DNA of 64,000 bases, taken from Fimenecus sp045545735. GTDB taxonomy: Bacteria; Bacillota; Clostridia; Oscillospirales; Acutalibacteraceae. The notes beneath the pieces are model-generated. The model saw only the letters and a list, made by a program, of their open reading frames with translations, was not told the origin of the DNA and did no database searches. This document shows positions 43,525 to 50,522 of the stretch, in pieces. The stretch lies in contig JAZQBM010000012.1 of the NCBI GenBank assembly GCA_045545735.1, positions 62,001 through 126,000 on the forward strand, given 5' to 3'. Position numbers and translations under genes: made by a program. The first letter of the stretch is position 1; each line of letters begins with the position of its first letter.

Positions 43525-44565
43525 TTATTCAACTAAAAAATCACGTTTCATAATACATTCTTCCATAAATGAAACGGCAGTTTCCATAACATTTAAATCT
43601 TCTTTTGTGATAAGTGAATAGTCAATGTTCTGATAAATCTCATATGCTTCAGGACTATTCTTACCTAATGTTTCAATTTTTGCAAAAGTGTCGTTGAGAT
43701 ACTGTTCAGCATCTTTTGCAAGATACACATTGTGGAATTTGCTTTCATAAAGCACAGTTCGTGCATTTTCGTTATCTTTAATCTTATGTGGTTTGCCGAC
43801 AGGACTGTTTTTTACAGTAACCTGCATATCGTTACCGCCGTGCATAACAAGAGTAGGAATAGAATTGCTGTTTATTGTGTCGCAAGTGCGAAGTACACCT
43901 GTTTTACCAAATCTTATAAGATTAATTAAATCAAAAAACGGACTTAAAATTGAAAGATTAACTTTAGTTTTCGATTTTGCAATATCGCGGATTAACTTAT
44001 TCATTGAATTGAAAGGTGAGAATGCAACAATGCCTTTAATTTCAATGTCATCAGCAATTGTAGGCACATTACAAACGCTGTAAGCACCCCAGGAATGCCC
44101 TGCAAGGATTATTGGCATATCTTTTAACTCATCACGTTCTTTAACGAATTTAAGAGCGTATTTAAGGTCAATAATTCCCTGTGCAAAGCCGTTTATTTTG
44201 TCACCTTCAGATGTGCAAGTTCCTGTATTGTCATATGCTAACACAAGATATCCTTTTTGTGCAAAATAGTTGATTTCGGTAGTATATGCAAGATGTCCCG
44301 CACCCATACCGTGTGAAAAAACTATGAGTGCTTTATAGGTATCAACCTTTGCATTACTGTAAAGAAAACCGTTAAGTGTCTGACCTTTGTTGGATTTGAA
44401 GTCTATAGGACGAGCATTAAGATTATCAAAGTTTTTTGCTTTGAGATACTTAAGGTTTTCATCACCCTCGCATCTCTTTGAAGCACCCGTTGCGTCCATA
44501 ATTTTAAGAGCAACCACAAAAAGCAAAATACAAATAACAATAATTGCCAACATAAAATAAAGCAT
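43525..44565 (-). CDS. membrane-anchored alpha/beta hydrolase
   Basis: A 346-residue protein with an N-terminal membrane span (3-22) and a serine hydrolase domain: oxyanion motif FSHGMGAGH (83-91), nucleophile Ser158 in AGHSWGAY, and a late His in SKFHNVYL. The overall pattern resembles BAAT/dienelactone-hydrolase-like or lysophospholipase-type esterases. I chose ATG at 44565, since AGGTGG lies 8 bases upstream; the in-frame GTG at 44577 falls within that site. The orientation of the domain relative to the membrane is not certain. First gene of the two-hydrolase operon. Confidence 0.85.
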   Translation of the reverse strand: MLYFMLAIIVICILLFVVALKIMDATGASKRCEGDENLKYLKAKNFDNLNARPIDFKSNKGQTLNGFLYSNAKVDTYKALIVFSHGMGAGHLAYTTEINYFAQKGYLVLAYDNTGTCTSEGDKINGFAQGIIDLKYALKFVKERDELKDMPIILAGHSWGAYSVCNVPTIADDIEIKGIVAFSPFNSMNKLIRDIAKSKTKVNLSILSPFFDLINLIRFGKTGVLRTCDTINSNSIPTLVMHGGNDMQVTVKNSPVGKPHKIKDNENARTVLYESKFHNVYLAKDAEQYLNDTFAKIETLGKNSPEAYEIYQNIDYSLITKEDLNVMETAVSFMEECIMKRDFLVE

Positions 44566-44634
44566 AAATTTTTCCACCTACCTATTTTACATAACTCTAT
44601 TTTACCATATCGACAAAAATTTGCAATATTTTTA

Positions 44635-44663
44635 TTGCACCGATAAAGAAATCATTGTATAAT
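44635..44663 (+). promoter_or_regulatory. promoter of the XRE regulator gene
   Basis: TTGCAC (44635-44640), 17-base spacer, TATAAT (44658-44663). Confidence 0.65.
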
Positions 44664-44693
44664 TAACGCAAGAAAGAAAAAAGGGGTGGCTTT

Positions 44694-45056
44694 ATGAATA
44701 CGCTACAACTTCTTGTTATAAGAAAACAGAATAAACTGTCACAACAACAGTTAGCTGACGTTTTAGGTGTAAGTCGTTCAACATATTGCAGTTATGAAAC
44801 GGGGCGTCGCACACCTAATATTGATGTGCTTGAGAAATTAAGCCTATTCTATCATTTATCTATTAATACAATTACCGGCATTGAAGAATTTGACTACCTT
44901 AACGATGACGAATATTACGAAAGTCAGCCTGATACCCGTTATCTTTCACAACTTTCAAGAGAAGAGAGAGAGTTAATTGTGAATTTACGCCGACTTGACA
45001 ATAAAGAACGCAAATCCATCAAATGTCTTGTGGATGAAAAAGCAAATAAGATATAA
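44694..45056 (+). CDS. XRE-family transcriptional regulator
   Basis: A 120-residue protein with a helix-turn-helix of the Cro/CI type at about residues 5-60 (RKQNKLSQQQLADVLGVSRSTYCSYETGRRTPNIDVLEKLSLFYHLSINTI). The C-terminal half is acidic and helical and may dimerise (LSREERELIVNLRRLDNKERKSI). AAGGGG precedes the ATG. It is monocistronic with its own promoter and terminator. Targets are unknown. Confidence 0.9.
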   Translation: MNTLQLLVIRKQNKLSQQQLADVLGVSRSTYCSYETGRRTPNIDVLEKLSLFYHLSINTITGIEEFDYLNDDEYYESQPDTRYLSQLSREERELIVNLRRLDNKERKSIKCLVDEKANKI

Positions 45057-45063
45057 ATTGTAA

Positions 45064-45092
45064 AGCTCCGCTGCATTAGGCGGAGTTTTTTA
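45064..45092 (+). terminator. terminator of the XRE gene
   Basis: CTCCGC/GCGGAG (45066-45071, 45080-45085) followed by T6. Confidence 0.85.
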
Positions 45093-45102
45093 TTGTATGG
45101 AT

Positions 45103-45132
45103 TGACTATTCACCTTATTTCGTGATAAAATA
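45103..45132 (+). promoter_or_regulatory. promoter of the DtxR-like operon
   Basis: TTGACT and TAAAAT separated by 18 bases, about 45 bases before the ATG at 45177. Confidence 0.5.
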
Positions 45133-45176
45133 TACTGATAAATTATGTTTAGCAGTTTGCAAAGGAATTGTGTAAA

Positions 45177-45563
45177 ATGAAAAATGACAATTATGTTATG
45201 ACATCATCTCTTGAAGATTATCTTGAAGCGGTTTTTGTGCTTTCAAGTCAAAAGGGTAGCGTAAGACTTACTGATATTGCCGAGCATCTTGGCGTTTCAA
45301 AGCCAAGCGTAAACAGAGCAGTAAACACGCTTACACAAAATGGATTTTTAGAGCACGTAACATATGGTGATATTGTAATTACTCCCGCAGGCGAAAGTTA
45401 TGCGGCTAATGTTTTGCGTCGTCATAAACTCATCAAGCAATTTCTTATAAATCAGCTTGGTGTTGACGAAAAAATTGCCGAGCACGATGCTTGTCAGATG
45501 GAACATGTTATGAGCCCTGTTACAATTGACAAGTTGTATGAATATCTTGAAAGGCAGGAATAG
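45177..45563 (+). CDS. DtxR/MntR-family metal-dependent transcriptional regulator
   Basis: A 128-residue two-domain regulator: a winged helix (residues 8-75) and a dimerisation/metal-binding domain. Candidate ligands are Asp14, Glu17, His83, Glu102 or His103, Cys106, Glu109 and His110. The cysteine before the EH pair resembles iron-type DtxR/IdeR, whereas the short length without an SH3 domain resembles MntR, so iron or manganese is possible. ATG at 45177 follows AAAGGA. Two flavoprotein genes follow with a 3-base gap and then an overlap, an arrangement that puts metal sensing and flavin redox proteins in one transcript. Confidence 0.88.
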   Translation: MKNDNYVMTSSLEDYLEAVFVLSSQKGSVRLTDIAEHLGVSKPSVNRAVNTLTQNGFLEHVTYGDIVITPAGESYAANVLRRHKLIKQFLINQLGVDEKIAEHDACQMEHVMSPVTIDKLYEYLERQE

Positions 45564-45566
45564 ATT

Positions 45567-46814
45567 ATGACTAAGGTTGCCGTAATTGGTGGCGGTGCAT
45601 CAGGACTTGCCTGTGCTATTGAGATTATGCGAAAGGTGAATAATAAAGATGATGTAAAAGTCACAATTCTTGAGCGTCTGCCAAGAGTAGGTAAAAAAAT
45701 TCTTGTAACAGGTAACGGCAGATGTAATCTTACAAATACAAATGCAAGTGTAGAGAATTATCGTGGTGATGCGTATTTTACGGAACGTGCGTTGAATGTT
45801 TTTTCACCACAGAATAACATCGAGTTTTTTAATTCATTGGGACTTTACACAAGAACGGAAGATGAAGGCAGGGTGTATCCTTTGTCAAATCAGGCATCAT
45901 CTGTGCTTGATGCATTGCGTTTTGAATGTGAAAGATTAGGCGTTGAAACCGTGTGCGATTACCGTGCAGTTCACCTTAAAACTGTTGATACGGGCGTGAC
46001 AACAAAAATTGTTGTAAACAATCGTGACCGTTTTGATTACGTGGTTGTGGCTTGTGGCGGTATGGCGGCAAAGGTTCACGGAACTGATGGCGATGCTTAT
46101 GACTTGCTTAAAATGTTCGGGCATAAGATTATTTCACCTGCACCTGCACTTGTTTCACTTAACTGTGACGACTTCACAAAAGCTCTTAAAGGTGTACGTT
46201 CAATTTGTAAAATGAATTTGATTATTGACGGAGAAAAAGCACTTGAAAACTATGGCGAAGTGCAGTTTACTGATTACGGATTATCGGGTATTCCAATTAT
46301 GCAACTTTCTCGTTTTGTATCAGTTTCACCGTCAAATGATATTTACATAGAACTAGATACAGTTCCTGATTTTTCAGCGGAAGAATTAAAGAACTATCTT
46401 TATTCAAGAAGAAAAGTTGACAAAGGACTTTGCGAAAATATGCTTGGCGGCATTATGAACAAACAACTTTGTATAGTGTTTATGAAAGAATGCGGAATTG
46501 CACCAAACGGTAGGGTAAATGAACTTGCTGATATGCAAATTGAAAAACTTGCTGATATAATTAAATGTTGGAAAATCAAGATTAAGAACTCACGTAGTTT
46601 TGACTATGCACAGGTTACTGCAGGCGGTGCTGATTGCTCACAGTTTGATGACGGTACAATGGAATCGAAACTTGTGAAAAATTTGTTCTGCTGTGGCGAG
46701 GCTCTCAATATTGACGGCGATTGCGGTGGATACAATCTTCAATGGGCGTGGGCGTCAGGAAGACTTGCGGGGAAAAGCATAGGCGAAAGGATTAATAATG
46801 CTCAGAATAAGTGA
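45567..46814 (+). CDS. BaiN/HI0933-family FAD-dependent oxidoreductase
   Basis: A 415-residue flavoprotein. GGGASGLACAIEI (8-20) is the ADP-binding fold, RVGKKILVTGNGRCNLTN (41-58) is the family signature of the HI0933/YhiN/BaiN group, and CCGEALNIDGDCGGYNLQWAWASGRLAG near the end closes the FAD site. Members reduce double bonds in bile-acid metabolism or have unknown substrates; no bile-acid genes are nearby, so the substrate is open. The next gene overlaps its end by 17 bases. Confidence 0.9.
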   Translation: MTKVAVIGGGASGLACAIEIMRKVNNKDDVKVTILERLPRVGKKILVTGNGRCNLTNTNASVENYRGDAYFTERALNVFSPQNNIEFFNSLGLYTRTEDEGRVYPLSNQASSVLDALRFECERLGVETVCDYRAVHLKTVDTGVTTKIVVNNRDRFDYVVVACGGMAAKVHGTDGDAYDLLKMFGHKIISPAPALVSLNCDDFTKALKGVRSICKMNLIIDGEKALENYGEVQFTDYGLSGIPIMQLSRFVSVSPSNDIYIELDTVPDFSAEELKNYLYSRRKVDKGLCENMLGGIMNKQLCIVFMKECGIAPNGRVNELADMQIEKLADIIKCWKIKIKNSRSFDYAQVTAGGADCSQFDDGTMESKLVKNLFCCGEALNIDGDCGGYNLQWAWASGRLAGKSIGERINNAQNK

Positions 46815-48393
46815 AATTAAACTCGACCTTGACTGTGATTTCAATGATATTGTGAATGCGGCTGCCAAGGCACTAAAAATCGAGCGTAAAAGAATATTAA
46901 AAACTGAAATATATAAACAGAGTGTAGATTGTCGAAAAGGCGAAGTAAAGTTCGTTTATACTGTTGATGCAACTGTTGATGGTGACGAAGAAAAAATCGC
47001 AATGAGCCTTGATAGTTCAAAGGTGAAAGTATGTGAAAAATATCATTATACAATGCCACAATCTAACAGAAAAAGCACTTTACCGCCTGTGATTGCGGGT
47101 TTTGGCCCTGCAGGTATGTTTGCAGGTCTTATTCTTGCACGTAGCGGTCATTGTCCCGTAATTATTGAACGCGGTAGTGATATTGATAAGCGTACAAATG
47201 ATGTAAACAATTTCTGGACTAACCGCGACCTTGATGAAAACTCAAATATTCAGTACGGTGAGGGTGGTGCAGGAACATTTTCTGATGGTAAACTGACAAC
47301 AGGAATTAAAGACAACCGTTGCAGATTTGTATTTGAAGAATTTGTAAGTCACGGTGCACCTGAAGATATACTCACAAACGCTAAACCACATATTGGTACA
47401 GATAAGTTGAAGGCTACTGTAAAAGCAATACGTGAAGAAATTATAGAACTTGGCGGAACGGTACTTTTCGATACTCAACTTGTAAATATTATTGTTGCAA
47501 ACGGATTTATTCACGGCATTACTGTTCGTGATAAATACGGTAAAGAAAAAGATATTGAAACTGATGCACTTATTCTTTCAATAGGTCATAGTGCAAGTGA
47601 CACTATTGAAATGCTTTACAATAAAGGCATTAATATGATGCAAAAGCCGTTTTCAGTAGGTGCTCGAATTGAACATCCACAGGATTTTATAAATACTGTG
47701 CAGTATGGTGAATATAAAAATCACCCGAAACTTCGTGCAGCTGATTATAAACTTGCTTGTCATCCGCCACACGGTAGGGGAGCATATACATTCTGTATGT
47801 GTCCCGGAGGTACTGTTGTTTGTGCATCTTCCCAAAAGGGCGGAGTTGTCACAAATGGTATGAGTGAGTATGCACGTGACAAAGAAAATGCAAACTCTGC
47901 AATTCTTGTTGGTGTTGAACCTGAAGATTTTCCTAGTGAACACGTGTTGTCGGGTTTCCAACTTCAGCGTGAAATCGAGCAAAAGGCTTTTAAACTTGGT
48001 GGAGAAGATTATACCGCACCGGCACAACTTGTTGGGGATTTCTTAAAAGACCAGAAATCCACAAAGTTAGGTGCAGTAAAGCCATCATTCCCGACGGGTG
48101 TTGCTATGGGAGATATAAGTGCAGTTCTTCCACAAAAAGTAGTTAACACTATGCGTGACGCGTTGGTGCAAATGGACAAAAAACTTAAAGGTTTTGCTAT
48201 GAATGATGCAGTTTTAACTGCACCTGAAACACGAAGCTCATCACCTGTACGTATTATTCGTGACGAATTTTATCAGACAAACATCCGCGGACTTTATCCT
48301 TGTGGTGAGGGTGCAGGTTATGCAGGCGGTATTGTTTCAGCTGCAGTTGACGGTGTGAAATGTGCCGAAGCGGTACTTTCAGATGAATCGTAA
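46798..48393 (+). CDS. COG2509-type FAD-dependent dehydrogenase
   Basis: A 531-residue flavoprotein. A small N-terminal domain (1-90, RISEIKLDLDCDFNDIVNAAAKAL) precedes PPVIAGFGPAGMFAGLILARSG, the FAD fold, and YGEGGAGTFSDGKLTT, the signature of uncharacterised COG2509 dehydrogenases; CGEGAGYAGGIVSAAVDG closes the fold. The substrate is unknown. AAAGGA precedes the ATG, which lies inside the end of the preceding flavoprotein, so translation is coupled. Last gene of the DtxR-type operon. Confidence 0.9.
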   Translation: MLRISEIKLDLDCDFNDIVNAAAKALKIERKRILKTEIYKQSVDCRKGEVKFVYTVDATVDGDEEKIAMSLDSSKVKVCEKYHYTMPQSNRKSTLPPVIAGFGPAGMFAGLILARSGHCPVIIERGSDIDKRTNDVNNFWTNRDLDENSNIQYGEGGAGTFSDGKLTTGIKDNRCRFVFEEFVSHGAPEDILTNAKPHIGTDKLKATVKAIREEIIELGGTVLFDTQLVNIIVANGFIHGITVRDKYGKEKDIETDALILSIGHSASDTIEMLYNKGINMMQKPFSVGARIEHPQDFINTVQYGEYKNHPKLRAADYKLACHPPHGRGAYTFCMCPGGTVVCASSQKGGVVTNGMSEYARDKENANSAILVGVEPEDFPSEHVLSGFQLQREIEQKAFKLGGEDYTAPAQLVGDFLKDQKSTKLGAVKPSFPTGVAMGDISAVLPQKVVNTMRDALVQMDKKLKGFAMNDAVLTAPETRSSSPVRIIRDEFYQTNIRGLYPCGEGAGYAGGIVSAAVDGVKCAEAVLSDES

Positions 48394-48415
48394 TAATTCT
48401 GTAATTTGACAATAA

Positions 48416-48445
48416 TATGGAATGTTTGGTATATTATAGTTTAGA
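48416..48445 (+). promoter_or_regulatory. promoter of the PASTA pseudokinase gene
   Basis: TTGACA (48416-48421), 18-base spacer and TATATT (48440-48445). Confidence 0.55.
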
Positions 48446-48469
48446 GTAAAAATGAAAGGGGACGCTTTT

Positions 48470-50140
48470 ATGAACATTGATAATCTTTGTATGAGCTGTA
48501 TGAACGAATTGTATGGCGAAAAGCAGTGTCCAAAATGTGGATATTACGTTGATTCTCCACAGATTTCACCTTATTTACCATTAAGAACACCCGTAGGGGA
48601 CAAATACGTTTTAGGTAAGGTATTGTCTTCAAATAGTGAGGGTGCTACATATATGGCGTATGATACGGGGCGTAATACTCCCGTTTATGTACGCGAATTT
48701 TTACCTGAAAAATTCATTGACCGTAGTTTTGGTACAACTGAAATAACAGTAAAAGAGCAATGGCGTGACCATTACTATTCTTATCTTAGAAAATTCCTTG
48801 ACTTGTGGCGTCAGTTGGCTCGTGTCAGAGGGCTTTCGGCACTTATTCCCGTAGTTGATATTGTGGAAGAAAACAATACCGCCTATGTAGTTACGGAGTT
48901 TGTTGAAAGCATTTCCTTGCGTGAGTTTTTACTTCGTAGCCAGACAGGTTATCTTAACTGGGAAAAAGCAAAAGTACTCTTTATGCCTGTACTTTCAACT
49001 CTTTCAGCACTTCATAAAATGGGCATTACGCATAATGGCATTAACCCCGATAATCTTCTTATTGGTCGCGACGGGAAACTACGCCTTTCAGGTTTTTCAA
49101 TAAGTGAAGCACGTATTGAGGGCAGTGAACTTTCCCCTGAACTTTTTGAAGGTTATACACCTATTGAACAATACGGTTATAACTACGTAAATGGTTGCTG
49201 GTCAGATGTGTATTCATTCTGTGCAGTAATTTACAGAGCACTTGTAGGTAGTGTTCCGCAGGATGCAGTTTCTCGTTCAATGAATGACCAACTTATAATC
49301 CCTGCAAGATACGCCGAAATTATTCCCGTTTATGTAATCAATGCACTTATGAACGGATTGCAGATTGACCCTGAAGACAGAACAAAAGATGTTGAAACAC
49401 TTCGTGAAGAACTTTCAGCAACACCGGGTAATGTGGTTTCGTCATTTTCAGGTGTGAATGTACCGACAGGTGAGAAAAAGCAGTCACAACCCGAAACAGT
49501 TGTTATTGAATCAGCAGAAAATACAACTGCAAAAACAGTTCTTATTGCATTTCTTGTGTGTCTTGGTGTAGGACTTATAATCTTTGGTGGTTGGTTCTTA
49601 TACGACAGAGTAATCAAAGATTATGTTGATACACCAACTGAATCAACTACTGAAGCACCACAGACTTATGAAGTCCCGAATTTTGTGAACAGTTCATATG
49701 ATATGGTTGCACAAAATCCAGTTCAGAATGACCGATTCACAATCAAATCTGTAATGGAATACAGTAATGATGTTGAAAAGGGATATATTATTTCTCAAAG
49801 TATTGAAGCAGGTCAGGTTGTGGAAGAAGGCACAGAAATTACTTTTGTGGTAAGCAAAGGACCTGAATACAAGGTTGTTCCTTCGGTTAAAAATCTTTAT
49901 GTAGATTTGGCAAAGGAAGAACTTGAAAAAGCAGGATTTGTAGTTAATATCATTACAAAAGAAAATAACGGCGATTACGCAGAAGGCGTTGTTGCCGAGG
50001 TTACACCTGAAGAGGGTGCAAGCCGAGTAAAAGGTACTGATGTTTATATTCAGATTTGGGGACCACCACCAAGTACCGAACCTCAAACTGAAGAAAGTAC
50101 TACTTCGGGCGGATTATTCGGTATTGACTTCTTAGGTTAA
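48470..50140 (+). CDS. zinc-ribbon, kinase-like (probable pseudokinase) transmembrane protein with PASTA repeats
   Basis: A 556-residue protein. An N-terminal zinc ribbon has Cys7, Cys10, Cys20 and Cys23. A kinase-fold domain (about 40-320) follows, but catalytic positions are missing: the HRDxKPxN loop reads HNGINPDN at 188-195, the DFG motif reads SGFS around 207-210, and the VAIK lysine is replaced in VYVREF. A membrane span lies at about 357-378, then two PASTA repeats outside (about 402-470 and 471-540). PASTA kinases sense peptidoglycan and control growth; this form can bind but probably not phosphorylate. ATG at 48470 follows AAAGGGG. It is monocistronic. Confidence 0.88.
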   Translation: MNIDNLCMSCMNELYGEKQCPKCGYYVDSPQISPYLPLRTPVGDKYVLGKVLSSNSEGATYMAYDTGRNTPVYVREFLPEKFIDRSFGTTEITVKEQWRDHYYSYLRKFLDLWRQLARVRGLSALIPVVDIVEENNTAYVVTEFVESISLREFLLRSQTGYLNWEKAKVLFMPVLSTLSALHKMGITHNGINPDNLLIGRDGKLRLSGFSISEARIEGSELSPELFEGYTPIEQYGYNYVNGCWSDVYSFCAVIYRALVGSVPQDAVSRSMNDQLIIPARYAEIIPVYVINALMNGLQIDPEDRTKDVETLREELSATPGNVVSSFSGVNVPTGEKKQSQPETVVIESAENTTAKTVLIAFLVCLGVGLIIFGGWFLYDRVIKDYVDTPTESTTEAPQTYEVPNFVNSSYDMVAQNPVQNDRFTIKSVMEYSNDVEKGYIISQSIEAGQVVEEGTEITFVVSKGPEYKVVPSVKNLYVDLAKEELEKAGFVVNIITKENNGDYAEGVVAEVTPEEGASRVKGTDVYIQIWGPPPSTEPQTEESTTSGGLFGIDFLG

Positions 50141-50163
50141 TTGCATAAAAATAAGGGTGTCAT

Positions 50164-50207
50164 AAGGGAGACAGTTCGTAAAGAAGTGTTCTCCCTTTGC
50201 TTTTTTT
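50164..50207 (+). terminator. terminator of the pseudokinase gene
   Basis: AAGGGAGA (50164-50171) and TCTCCCTT (50190-50197) with an 18-base loop, then T7 at 50201-50207. Confidence 0.75.
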
Positions 50208-50216
50208 AATATAAGA

Positions 50217-50243
50217 ATGACACTTTCGGTTTGAAAGTGTCAT
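50217..50243. repeat. 11-bp perfect hairpin
   Basis: ATGACACTTTC/GAAAGTGTCAT with loop GGTTT, with no T-run after it. It lies just before the modular element and may be a transcript hairpin or protein site. Confidence 0.7.
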
Positions 50244-50293
50244 AGTAGTTTATATACTTTACAATTATACCTATCTCAAAAATAAAATGATTA

Positions 50294-50466
50294 GTGATAT
50301 TGTGAGACAGGTCTCACAGTGATATTTTGCCTATCGACAAAGTGATATGAAAGCCTATCGACTTTCGTGATATTATATTCGCTTACAAAATTGTCCGAAG
50401 GACAATATCACAATGCGTAGCATTATATCACTGCGAAGCAATATCACTCGCTTGGGGCGAATATAA
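50294..50466. repeat. modular palindromic element with GTGATAT and ATATCAC units
   Basis: GTGATAT occurs at 50294, 50319, 50342 and 50367; its complement ATATCAC at 50405, 50425 and 50441. Every interval except the centre carries a hairpin: TGTGAGAC/GTCTCACA, TTTG/CAAA and GAAAG/CTTTC (the last two share the loop CCTATCGA), then TTGTCC/GGACAA, AATGC/GCATT and TGC/GCA. TTATATTCGC (50373-50382) also pairs with GCGAATATAA (50457-50466). The whole can fold as a fishbone. The type of element is not known to me. Confidence 0.75.
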
Positions 50467-50467
50467 C

Positions 50468-50497
50468 TGAGGCACCTTCCTTACGGAGGGTGCCTCA
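50468..50497. terminator. strong hairpin at the end of the intergenic region
   Basis: A 13-bp stem (TGAGGCACCTTCC with a GGAGGGTGCCTCA arm, one G-T pair, loop TTAC). No T-run follows closely on either strand, so termination is uncertain. Confidence 0.5.
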
Positions 50498-50522
50498 AGA
50501 CACCCTTTAATTTTTTATCTGT

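Larger units (their letters stand above)
50141..50522. other. 382-bp intergenic region without genes
   Basis: No credible ORF is seen. It holds, in order, the pseudokinase terminator, an 11-bp hairpin, the modular GTGATAT/ATATCAC element and a 13-bp GC-rich hairpin. Confidence 0.8.

Noticed and set aside
50294..50466. Possible CRISPR array
   Set aside because: Repeats are only 7 bases, appear in both orientations and the intervals are palindromes, not unique spacers.
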